DNA from: Methanobacteriota archaeon
GTDB lineage: Archaea; Thermoplasmatota; Thermoplasmata; RBG-16-68-12
Assembly (NCBI GenBank): GCA_005878635.1
Contig: VBLS01000105.1
Span: 1 to 7,896 of the forward strand
DNA: 7,896 nucleotides
Reading direction: 5' to 3'
Shown: positions 1-6,143 of the stretch, piece after piece
How the letters are laid out: every line of letters begins with the position of its first letter
Position numbering within the stretch: position 1 is the stretch's first letter
The notes under the pieces: model-generated
Seen by the model: the letters and a program-made list of their open reading frames with translations, nothing else
The model's database searches: none
What the model was told of the DNA's origin: nothing
Translations under genes and position numbers: made by a program

Positions 1-485
1 TACCCGTTCCCGTCGTCATACGCCACGCCAATGGGAAGGGACCCCACTGGAATCGTCGTCACTACGATCGTCCCGGAAATCACGCTGACGGTGTTCGAGT
101 TATAGTTCGCCACGTACACGTAGCCGTTCCCGCTGTCGTACGCCACGCCAACGGGCAATGTCCCGACCGCAACCGACGCCACGACCGTCGTTCCGTTGAT
201 CACGCTGACGTTGTTCGAGTTATAGTTCGCCACGTACACGTAGCCGTTCCCGCTGTCGTACCCGACGCCATAGGGCTGGTTCCCGACCGGAAGCGTCCCC
301 ACCACAGAGCCGCCCCATGCGTCGGGGGTAGGAGTGGAAGATGCGAGGCCATCGGTCGATTGATTCTCCGCCCCCCTCGTCCCGCCCAGGAACCCGGAGG
401 GACTCGACAAGACCGCTGCGGCGACCAAGCTGCCAACCACGATCAGCCCCGCTACGACGAACGCCGGTAGGCTTCTCTCTGCCAT
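1..485 (-). CDS. Secreted YVTN-type beta-propeller surface protein, N-terminal part
   Basis: The frame stays open from an ATG at 483-485 to the left edge, giving 161 visible residues; the C-terminus is missing. Residues 1-7 are a short polar start (MAERSLP) and residues 8-27 a hydrophobic helix, so the protein is probably exported or membrane-anchored. A Ser/Thr/Pro/Gly linker follows to about residue 60. From residue 76, 40-residue repeats begin with YDSGNGYVYVANYNSN, then (N/T)VSVI and a Val-rich strand ending GTLPVGVAY. This is the YVTN/NHL-like blade signature common in archaeal cell-surface proteins. Two full repeats and the start of a third are visible. NVS and NGT sequons are possible N-glycosylation sites. 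A GGGGGAT stretch lies just upstream of the ATG and could be a weak ribosome binding site. The likely role is adhesion or cell envelope; the ligand cannot be told. The surface beta-propeller call is well supported. Confidence 0.85.
   Translation of the reverse strand, partial: MAERSLPAFVVAGLIVVGSLVAAAVLSSPSGFLGGTRGAENQSTDGLASSTPTPDAWGGSVVGTLPVGNQPYGVGYDSGNGYVYVANYNSNNVSVINGTTVVASVAVGTLPVGVAYDSGNGYVYVANYNSNTVSVISGTIVVTTIPVGSLPIGVAYDDGNG
79..270. repeat. 120-bp tandem repeat encoding 40-residue propeller blades
   Basis: Bases 79-150 and 199-270 match except at two positions, with an exact 120-bp period. A third, partial copy starts at the left edge (1-30 aligns with 121-150 and 241-270). The intervening parts of each unit differ more. 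The repeat is part of the coding sequence of the YVTN protein, not a CRISPR or mobile-element repeat. Confidence 0.85.
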
Positions 486-985
486 CGATCCCCCACATCT
501 AATCGAGAACTAGAGACAGTGTTTGCATTCTTTCACGCAATAATGAACCTATCCTCGCGAAGAGGGGGCATCGGTGTCTACGGACGCATTGTCTATCGTG
601 TTCGCCGCTCACAAAAGAGAACGAGACGGATTTGGCGTGATCGCTCAGGTTTCTCCGTTGATATCGTTCGTGCCAGCGCGTCGTGGAATAATATGCTCCC
701 GACGGAGAGTTCGGCCCCCAACCCTCGCTACCTAGCGGTCCTCCATAGGGGTATTCCACTGGCAACATTTGGGCCCTACGGCTTGGCCTTGGCGCTTAGT
801 CGTTCCCAACACAGTCGGGTTGCACTAATTTTCGCGCGCACTTCGGGGGATGTCTAGAGGCGCATCTCCGGACAGCGGATCCTCAAGCGCCTGTAAACCG
901 CGCATGCCATCCAAGAAAGCCAGCCCGTTGTTACACGGCGCAACTCCCGGGGCGGAATTACCGTTGACTTTGTTCACAGCCGCCA
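486..985. other. 500-bp region without a convincing gene
   Basis: Open frames here are short, overlap on both strands and translate to low-complexity Arg/Ser/Pro-rich sequence with no recognisable motif. Sampled lines run at about 53-57% GC against 60-70% in the nitrilase and SWIM genes. The region must contain the promoter of the leftward YVTN gene; an AT-richer patch near 541-555 (TTCATTATTG on the minus strand) is a weak TATA candidate. It also contains the 13-bp copy of the tRNA-Glu 3' end at 693-705. Nothing else was recognised. Confidence 0.5.
693..705 (+). repeat. 13-bp copy of the tRNA-Glu 3' end, possible att remnant
   Basis: ATGCTCCCGACGG at 693-705 is identical to 2357-2369, which spans the base after the tRNA, the discriminator, the 3' acceptor strand and the end of the T-stem. 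The two copies are in the same orientation and lie 1664 bp apart. The second copy is on the 3' side of the tRNA, which is where an integrated element leaves its distal attachment site. The match is short and breaks on both sides, so an att origin is an inference. Confidence 0.45.
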
Positions 986-2200
986 TCAGACAGGAATCAG
1001 GTTTGCGGCAAGATCTCTCAGCATTTGAGTCGGTCGCGCCCTCGTCGAACTCTCTTCCCAGCCCGGAAAACCGCCCCATTGGAAACAAATCCGCAGGTAG
1101 TTCACGAACGTCGTATCGTGCCGTTCGTCCTCGAACGGGGCGTCAACAGCTGCGTTTGGAAGCCAAATCGCGTACGGCGGACCACCGCTAACGTTCTCCT
1201 TGTGTAGGGGATCTGGAGCCATGTCCAATCGGTACCGCCCACGGTACCAGTTGTCTTCATCGTAGGCCAAGATGTAGTCGCTTGGGTAAACCACTAGAGG
1301 ATCGGGATAGGCATCAGGCCAATCCGGATGGGATCCGGTGAAGTCCACCGAACCTACGATTTCGTACCATGCGCAGACTGACAGCGGCAGAGGACCAACA
1401 CGTGCCTCTAGGTCCGCGATTTGCTCAAGGACCTTTTCGCTAGGTGAAACGAGTGCCTGATCAGGATTCTTGAATTCGTACCCCACCGCAAGGAGCCGTT
1501 CCGACAGCCGCTCAACATTCGTTCGACATCTCCGCATGGTCTCCCGCGCCACCGCCGTGGCATCGGCCAACAGCGTTTCGCGGCGGATCGTCTCCCCCAG
1601 CTCAAGAAACTCCGCCCAGACTCGATTTCGATCCCCTGCGAGATATCGTTCCAGATACTGCCCTTGGCGCTTTGACTGGAGAGAAAGTGCGTACGCATAG
1701 GTCTGGTTCGGCGTGGCCCCGAGGACGCGCTGTCGCCGATGTATGGACACTCTTTCGTGACCAGGACCGCCCGCCTGCGGACCGGACGGAGCCGAAGGAC
1801 GATTCACGAGAAGCGCCTCTGCAGAGAGTCCTAGCCGCATCCATCGTTGTTTCAAGTCAGGGGGGGCGGTGGCCGGGGGAGCGAGTTGAAGGCGGACCCG
1901 AGACGGTCGCCCGCCCCCCTGGGCCTCCTGCTGGAGGAAAGCGTTTAGCATCAGGTGTGCATGAATCTCGGGGAGGTCGATCGTGTTCCCGAGCGAGTGG
2001 TTGTAGTCGACCATTACCTCGACAATCTCTCGGCACGACCACTCGATATCTTGTCTTGTCACAGCTGATAAAGTAACGCCGCCAAATTCCTCGGCAATCG
2101 ATTTCAGGGCCTTTGCCATTTTCTCCGGATCGCCGGCTTCGAAAGCTTCGATGAACTCGCGCTGGCGTGGGTGCACTGGAACCCCAGAGACAACCGGCAC
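986..2200 (-). CDS. Hypothetical protein with SMI1/KNR4 (SUKH)-like C-terminal region
   Basis: This is a 404-residue soluble protein read from GTG at 2198-2200, which directly follows an in-frame TGA, so the true start could only be here or further in (Val8, or Met28). No Shine-Dalgarno sequence or TATA box is clear. Residues 1-220 are of unknown type and helix-rich. Residues about 223-385 have the pattern RCR.NVERL..RL..VGY, then LEARVGPLPLSVCAWYEIVGSV, GSHPDWPD, DPLVVYP, DPLHKENVSGGPPYAIWLP, and TTFVNYLRICFQWGGFPGW. From memory this resembles a family of bacterial hypothetical proteins whose front part (LPLS...WYE..G) is like the SMI1/KNR4 or SUKH fold, often found in immunity-type proteins. 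No toxin partner is seen next to it. GC in a sampled line is about 55%, lower than neighbours, and the gene lies between tRNA-derived repeats, consistent with acquisition. Function is unknown; that it is a real gene is fairly sure. Confidence 0.72.
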   Translation of the reverse strand: MPVVSGVPVHPRQREFIEAFEAGDPEKMAKALKSIAEEFGGVTLSAVTRQDIEWSCREIVEVMVDYNHSLGNTIDLPEIHAHLMLNAFLQQEAQGGGRPSRVRLQLAPPATAPPDLKQRWMRLGLSAEALLVNRPSAPSGPQAGGPGHERVSIHRRQRVLGATPNQTYAYALSLQSKRQGQYLERYLAGDRNRVWAEFLELGETIRRETLLADATAVARETMRRCRTNVERLSERLLAVGYEFKNPDQALVSPSEKVLEQIADLEARVGPLPLSVCAWYEIVGSVDFTGSHPDWPDAYPDPLVVYPSDYILAYDEDNWYRGRYRLDMAPDPLHKENVSGGPPYAIWLPNAAVDAPFEDERHDTTFVNYLRICFQWGGFPGWEESSTRARPTQMLRDLAANLIPV

Positions 2201-2356
2201 TCAGGTCGCTAGCAACCAATCTGAAGTCGACACAAGAAGGTTCTGGAAGCGACATACTCAACCCTTTCTCCGGATTGCTCCGCCGCCATCAGCGTGGTCT
2301 CCGTTCGGCGGCATCACGGCTCGCGAGAGTCGTCCCGGGAGTTAACCCGTACGGGG

Positions 2357-2369
2357 ATGCTCCCGACGG
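2357..2369 (+). repeat. tRNA-proximal copy of the 13-bp direct repeat
   Basis: This partner of 693-705 covers the tRNA-Glu acceptor 3' strand and discriminator plus one flanking base. If an element integrated here, this copy rebuilt the tRNA end and the copy at 693-705 is the displaced original. Confidence 0.45.
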
Positions 2370-2430
2370 GATTTGAACCCGTGTCAGAAGCTCGAGAGGC
2401 TTCTATCCTTGGCCACTAGACTACGGGAGC
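2358..2430 (-). tRNA. tRNA-Glu (anticodon CUC)
   Basis: On the minus strand a 73-base cloverleaf folds fully. The acceptor stem is GCTCCCG/CGGGAGC with discriminator A, the D-stem GTCT/GGAT with GG in the loop, the anticodon stem GAAGC/GCTTC with loop CTCTCGA, the variable loop TGAC, and the T-stem ACGGG/CCCGT with loop TTCAAAT. The anticodon CTC reads GAG glutamate codons. There is no intron and CCA is not encoded (the sequence continues TCCCC), as in many archaea. A TATA-like box lies about 30 bases upstream of the 5' end. Confidence 0.96.
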
Positions 2431-2456
2431 GCGAGGTCGCGCTAACGGCGGGACCG

Positions 2457-2471
2457 CCATAAAGGTTGCGC
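2457..2471 (-). promoter_or_regulatory. BRE/TATA-like promoter of tRNA-Glu
   Basis: On the minus strand this reads GCGCAACCTTTATGG. TTTATGG, centred near 2460, is about 30 bases upstream of the tRNA 5' end at 2430, the normal archaeal TATA spacing, and the preceding CAAC fits a BRE. It is followed by GGCGGTCCCGCC, an inverted repeat also found after the matching box at 6137-6143. Confidence 0.6.
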
Positions 2472-2567
2472 GGTCTTTCGCCAATCCGTGTCTCTGGGTC
2501 GGAGTGCGTTTCGTCGAGAGCGCCCTCGGAGCGAAGGTATTTCGTGCGGCGGAGGCGTTGCCGAGGC

Positions 2568-2888
2568 GTGAAAGTGGTGTACTGCGATCATTGCGCGGAC
2601 ATCTCAATCAAGTCGCGCTTCGAAAACGATGCGTGCACCTCGTGTGGACGTGACGCGCGCGTGGTCCCGCATACCCGGCCGTGGCAATACTTCGCCAGCA
2701 CCGCGATCCTCCTCACCGCGACGGCGGTCCTCATCTTGGGGCCGACCGCCGACTGGACCGTCCGCGTCGCGATTTTCGGGAGCGCCTTCGCGGTCGCCCT
2801 CCTCCTGTCGGTGTGGTCGATCACCACGATGCGGTCCCGGATCTTGCAAAGGGCCCGCGCGGCCAATCCACCGGGGGCGAAGCCGTGA
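2568..2888 (+). CDS. Small zinc-ribbon protein with two membrane helices
   Basis: This is a 106-residue protein. Three in-frame GTG codons (2568, 2574, 2577) open it. GAGG at 2563-2566 favours the GTG at 2574 (7-base gap), but the longest of the three is given. The N-terminus holds a zinc-ribbon pair, CDHC (Cys6, Cys9) and CTSC (Cys23, Cys26). Helices follow at about residues 40-58 and 64-85, then a short basic tail. The layout suggests a cytoplasmic zinc ribbon tethered to the membrane. Its stop overlaps the start of the nitrilase gene by four bases (GTGA), so the two are probably one transcript with coupled translation. An upstream extension to 2466 is open but Arg/Ser-rich and unlike a protein N-terminus. 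The specific role is not known. Confidence 0.75.
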   Translation: MKVVYCDHCADISIKSRFENDACTSCGRDARVVPHTRPWQYFASTAILLTATAVLILGPTADWTVRVAIFGSAFAVALLLSVWSITTMRSRILQRARAANPPGAKP

Positions 2889-3700
2889 GGGTCGCCCTCG
2901 CCCAGCTCGATCCGACGGTCGGCGACAAGGCGAAGAACCTGAAGAAGCTGGAGGCCGCCGTCGCCTCGGCCCAAGCGGACCTGCTCCTCACGGGAGAGCT
3001 CTTCCTGTCCGGCTACATGGCCCGCGATGCCTTCGCCCACCTCGCGGAGCCGCTTGACGGCCCGGCGGTGAGGGCCGCGACATCGATCGCCCAGGAGCAT
3101 TCGACCCACCTGATCTTCGGCATGCCGGAACGGGAGGAGGCGACGAAGCGCCTCTTCAATACCTCCGTACTCGTCGCCCCGGACGGAAAGGTCGCCGCTT
3201 ACCGGAAAGTGTATCCCGCGAACTTCGGACCGTTCGAGGAGGGCCTCTATTTCGCACGGGGGGAGGACCTCACGATCGTGGACACGAAAATCGGGCGGAT
3301 CGCCCTCCTGATCTGTTACGACTCGTTCTTCCCGGAGCTGGCGAAAGCCTACGCGATTGAGGGCGCTCAGCTGCTCGCCATCATCAGCGCCTCGCCGGCG
3401 ACCTCGAAGCCGTTCTTCGACAAGATCCTCCCGGCGCGGGCGATCGAGAACGCGATGCCCCTCGTGTACACGAACCTGGTCGGGACGGAGCTGAACATCG
3501 TCTTCCAAGGCGGTACCCAAGCCATCGGACCTCGCGGAGAAACCCTCGGTCGCGCAGAGGATTTCGTCGAGTCGACGGTCCTCGCCGATGTCGACTTGCG
3601 GGACGTTTCGACTGCACGGACGTTCCGACCGACGCTTCGCGATACGCGGAAGGAATTCTGGGAACCGGTCGCTCCGACGATTCCGGTGCGTCGTGCGTGA
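2885..3700 (+). CDS. Carbon-nitrogen hydrolase (nitrilase superfamily)
   Basis: This 271-residue protein is of normal size for a single-domain nitrilase-superfamily amidase. The GTG at 2885-2887 is chosen because translation from there begins VRVALAQLDPTVGD, the family's first beta-strand; an open stretch upstream to 2681 lies in another frame of the preceding gene. The catalytic triad is complete: Glu38 in LTGELFLSGY, Lys108 in YRKVYPANFGPFEEG, and Cys144 in LLICYDSFFPE. The C-terminal part has the expected ARAIENAMPLVYTN segment and ends near FRPTLRDTRKEFW. Members cleave C-N bonds of amides, omega-amides, N-carbamoyl compounds or glutamine within the cytoplasm. The substrate cannot be read from the sequence; there is no fused NAD-synthetase domain. 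The gene is translationally coupled to the zinc-ribbon membrane protein upstream and faces the membrane-protein gene at 3734 across a 33-base gap. Confidence 0.93.
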   Translation: MRVALAQLDPTVGDKAKNLKKLEAAVASAQADLLLTGELFLSGYMARDAFAHLAEPLDGPAVRAATSIAQEHSTHLIFGMPEREEATKRLFNTSVLVAPDGKVAAYRKVYPANFGPFEEGLYFARGEDLTIVDTKIGRIALLICYDSFFPELAKAYAIEGAQLLAIISASPATSKPFFDKILPARAIENAMPLVYTNLVGTELNIVFQGGTQAIGPRGETLGRAEDFVESTVLADVDLRDVSTARTFRPTLRDTRKEFWEPVAPTIPVRRA

Positions 3701-3733
3701 GCAAGAAATCCAACCCGCTCAATCACGAGGCCC

Positions 3734-4514
3734 TCAAGGGTTTCGGGCTTTCGGTGCGACCCACTCCCTGAGGACGGAGGGCAACGCTTTCCGAGTCTCG
3801 ATCCCGGCCCCAGCGCACCACGCCTCCAGGGTCGGGAGGACTTGCGGCTCAATCACGAGCCGATAAACGCAGACCGCACCGAACACCGCGGGGAAGAGGC
3901 GCACAGCCCAGAGGCCCAGGAGGAACAGCGCCGATTCGGAGCGTGACGAAGCCGGCGAGGATCGCGACGGCGCCGACGGGGCCGAGGGTCCGCTCGAACC
4001 ACTCCGCGGGCCGAATGACTTCGCCGCGTCTCGGATTGACGAGTCGCAGGTCGAGCGCGTCGAGCAGCCACGCACCGGGGAGCAGGGAGGTCAGCAGACC
4101 GGCCAGGAGGAGAATCGGGAACGCCACCAAGCCGACCACGAGCTGACGAAGGTCGGCGGTCCCCTGGAGGAATAGAATCTCAGAAATCACGAGGACATCG
4201 ATCGCGAAGGGGCCGATGGACATCAGGAGGGTGTCCCGCAGCCGGATCGGCTCCGAACCCGGGAGGCGCACATAGACGCCGCCCTTGCCGAAGACCTTCC
4301 GGTGGGCTTCGAACGCCCCTCGAGCGAGCGCCCGGGAGAACGCGGGGATGAGCCACAAGGCCACCGGGACCAGTGCGACCGCCAGGAAGTACGCGGGCGT
4401 CTCTCGGATTCCGACCCGTCGGCCCAAGACCGGGAGGAGCCCGTAGTGCAGAAGGAGCGCGACCCCGAGCACGACGACGAATCCGAGAACGTGGGCCCGA
4501 CCCGCGCGGTCCAT
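3734..4514 (-). pseudogene. Multi-helix membrane protein split by a one-base frameshift
   Basis: From ATG 4512-4514 the frame reads 192 residues (MDRAGRAHVLGFVVVLG ... LAGFVTL) with helices at about 9-29, 41-60, 95-115, 125-150 and the start of one at 176. At about 3938 the hydrophobic reading moves to another frame, ESALFLLGLWAVRLFPAVFG ... LREWVAPKARNP, ending at TGA 3734-3736 (67 residues). Dropping the single base at 3938 joins ACG CTC to GAA TCG and gives an intact protein of about 259 residues with six helices. Without the shift, the frame ends in a Pro/Arg-rich tail stopping at 3849-3851, which looks non-native. The cause may be a sequencing or assembly error, a real mutation, or a +1 programmed shift; no slippery run is obvious. 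The family was not recognised. It follows the SGNH hydrolase by 49 bases on the same strand and is probably co-transcribed with it. Confidence 0.65.
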
Positions 4515-4563
4515 CGACCGCCCGCAAGCCGGAACACCATTTGGTCCTTCCGGAGGCAAGCCC

Positions 4564-5184
4564 CTACCGCGACCCCGCACGGCGAAGGTGATCTTCGATC
4601 GTTCGGACGAGGGCCTCGCCCATGGCCCGATACCCGGCGACGTCCGGATGGAGACCATCCGGGGTTCCCCGCAAGCGGTTCGTATCCCCGGGATCCGCGA
4701 CGGCGGCGTGGGTATCGCAGAACAGGATCCCGAGGACCTTCGTCAGGTTCTCGATCCACGCATTGAGGGTGAGGATGTCTCCGGAGGAACGAGCCGTTGC
4801 CATGTTGTACGGGAGGACTGTGGCCGCGACCGGCACGATCCCGGCGTCGAGGATGTCCGCATACATCGCGGCGAGGTGACGCTCAACCGTCTCCGGTCGG
4901 TCGCCTCGGAAGATGTCGTTCACCCCCGCGAGGACGATCGCGTATGCCGGATGTACCCGGAGGACATCTCGTGGAAGCCGCGCCCGAATTTCCTCCGAGG
5001 TCTCGCCGTTGATCCCCCGGTTCAAGACCGTCCATTCGGGGTGCGATTGCATCATCCAGTGCGCGTATTGGCTCTCCGGATTCCCGTCCCCTCGCGGCGG
5101 CGCCTCGAGCGGAGAGCGAAAACCGGGAGTGCCCGCGGTCGTGGAATCCCCGAGGCCGACAATCGTCACGGACCCCTCTCGCAT
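4564..5184 (-). CDS. SGNH/GDSL-family hydrolase (esterase/lipase-like)
   Basis: This 206-residue protein carries all four SGNH blocks. Block I is VGLGDSTTAG with nucleophile Ser14; block II is LNRGINGETS with the oxyanion Gly at 57/60; block III is LAGVNDIFRGD with Asn89; block V is PDGLHPDVAGY with Asp176 and His179. There is no signal peptide or membrane helix, so it should act in the cytoplasm. Members hydrolyse acyl or acetyl esters, including lysophospholipids and acetylated sugars; the substrate is not evident. The ATG at 5182-5184 is given. A GTG at 5167-5169 (Val6) preceded by GAGAGGGG is a credible alternative and leaves the same core. It is the first gene of a leftward pair with the frameshifted membrane protein, and is divergent from the six-helix protein at 5297. 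Confidence 0.9.
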   Translation of the reverse strand: MREGSVTIVGLGDSTTAGTPGFRSPLEAPPRGDGNPESQYAHWMMQSHPEWTVLNRGINGETSEEIRARLPRDVLRVHPAYAIVLAGVNDIFRGDRPETVERHLAAMYADILDAGIVPVAATVLPYNMATARSSGDILTLNAWIENLTKVLGILFCDTHAAVADPGDTNRLRGTPDGLHPDVAGYRAMGEALVRTIEDHLRRAGSR

Positions 5185-5203
5185 CGGGCGGCAATTGAGT
5201 TCC

Positions 5204-5221
5204 GGGTTAACATGTTAGCCC
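5204..5221. promoter_or_regulatory. 18-bp palindrome, candidate operator between divergent genes
   Basis: GGGTTAACATGTTAGCCC is an inverted repeat centred between 5212 and 5213. Eight of nine base pairs are complementary and the ninth is T/G. It lies 20 bases upstream of the SGNH start and 76 bases before the divergent membrane-protein start, close to where the SGNH core promoter should be. Dyads of this size usually bind dimeric helix-turn-helix regulators. No regulator gene is in the window. Confidence 0.4.
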
Positions 5222-5234
5222 CGGCGGCACCGAA

Positions 5235-5246
5235 CAAACTTAAACC
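5235..5246 (+). promoter_or_regulatory. BRE/TATA-like promoter of the six-helix membrane protein
   Basis: CAAACTTAAACC combines a BRE-like CAAAC with a TATA-like CTTAAA. Transcription would start near 5268, giving a leader of about 30 bases before ATG 5297. Read on the minus strand the box is TTTAAG and might also serve the SGNH gene. Confidence 0.45.
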
Positions 5247-5296
5247 CGGTTCACGACCATTCCGGACTGGGGGGCGGGAAAGTCCTCGAGCGGCTA

Positions 5297-6091
5297 ATGC
5301 AACGGGCCCTCAATGCCGATCGCGCGGCGACGATCCATCCCAATCCGGCGCGGTCCCTTTTCTGGGGGCTCTTCTGCTTCTCGGTCCTCATGCTGTTCGT
5401 CGCGTGGGCGGGGATCGGAGAACTGGTCATTCCTCCGACGTCCGGACCCGGTGTCCGCCTGATCGACATGCCGGCCCCGCTGCTGGCTCTGAATGCGGCC
5501 CTATGCATCCTCCCCATCGCCGCTTTCCTCCTGATCTTGGCCGGGGTCTCGGGCATGATGCGTTTCATCCCGGCGGTCGGCCGGAGGCTGGTCTGGCGCG
5601 TCGGGAAGTACTACGTGACCGCGGTCAGGCTCGCGGCCTACATCGTCGTCGCCTATGTTTTGGTAATCCCCGTCCTCATCGTCGTGACGTTCCTCGCGTT
5701 TTCAGGGACCCCGCCGAGTGCCGCCATGGGGCTTGCCGCTGGACTCGTCGTCGGGGCGGTCCCCATCGCATTGGGGTGGTACCTGATGTTGCTCGCAGGC
5801 TGGTCCCTCTCGGCCGTCTCACGGAGGATGGAACGGCGTGCGGTCATTCTCGCGGTCATCTGGGCCGGCGCCTTCGCGGCGCTCCTCATCGCCGCCCAGG
5901 TCTTCGCGACCATTGTGATGGGATCCGCCGCGCTGAACTCGAACGCCGGGATTCCTCCCCGGGTCCCATGGGCCGACGCGGCTTCGGGCGTCGCGGGTTT
6001 CGCGGCGCTCATCGTCCTCACACTTGTCGCACGCCGCGTGACCCGTCGCGCCGACCAGCCGGGGACCGCGCCGATGGCAGAGACGGCGTGA
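5297..6091 (+). CDS. Six-helix integral membrane protein of unknown function
   Basis: This 264-residue protein starts at ATG 5297. Hydrophobic helices lie at about residues 20-41, 60-86, 112-135, 143-170, 182-206 and 230-246. Basic clusters RRLVWRVGK (96-104), SRRMERR (175-181) and ARRVTRR (245-251) lie between or after helices and suggest cytoplasmic loops and C-terminus. No transporter, protease or enzyme motif was recognised, and polar residues inside helices are few. The ribosome binding site is weak (GAGCGG at 5288-5293). The SWIM-finger gene follows after 48 bases, but that gene seems to have its own promoter. A real gene is very likely; its function is not readable. Confidence 0.85.
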   Translation: MQRALNADRAATIHPNPARSLFWGLFCFSVLMLFVAWAGIGELVIPPTSGPGVRLIDMPAPLLALNAALCILPIAAFLLILAGVSGMMRFIPAVGRRLVWRVGKYYVTAVRLAAYIVVAYVLVIPVLIVVTFLAFSGTPPSAAMGLAAGLVVGAVPIALGWYLMLLAGWSLSAVSRRMERRAVILAVIWAGAFAALLIAAQVFATIVMGSAALNSNAGIPPRVPWADAASGVAGFAALIVLTLVARRVTRRADQPGTAPMAETA

Positions 6092-6130
6092 AGAAACGCG
6101 CTCGGCCGGGCTTACAGGATCCGGGCACAA

Positions 6131-6143
6131 AGAACGCTTATGG
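6131..6143 (+). promoter_or_regulatory. BRE/TATA-like box for the SWIM-finger gene
   Basis: AGAACGCTTATGG carries GAAC (BRE-like) and CTTATGG (TATA-like, 6137-6143). It closely resembles the tRNA-Glu promoter: both have TTATGGCGG, two differing bases, then CCGCC. The box centre is 27 bases before ATG 6167, which fits a leaderless transcript starting at that codon. If so, the ATG at 6140 lies inside the promoter and is not the start. Confidence 0.45.

Noticed and set aside
1..270. Regular repeats that might suggest a CRISPR array
   Set aside because: The period is 120 bp, and the repeat translates to beta-propeller blades within a signal-peptide protein.
499..857. Short overlapping open frames on both strands in the gap next to the YVTN gene
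   Set aside because: There is no ribosome binding site, no recognisable motif, and the composition is unlike a protein. I treat the region as non-coding.
1857..2261. A minus-strand frame (starting MSMSLPEPSCVDF) that could extend the SUKH-like protein upstream through a frameshift
   Set aside because: Nothing in its first 20 residues looks like a lost N-terminus, and the rest is a shadow. The gene at 986-2200 reads well without it.
2588..3520. 310-codon open frame antisense to the nitrilase operon
   Set aside because: The opposite strand encodes a complete nitrilase triad. This frame is a GC-bias shadow rich in Arg, Glu and Val.
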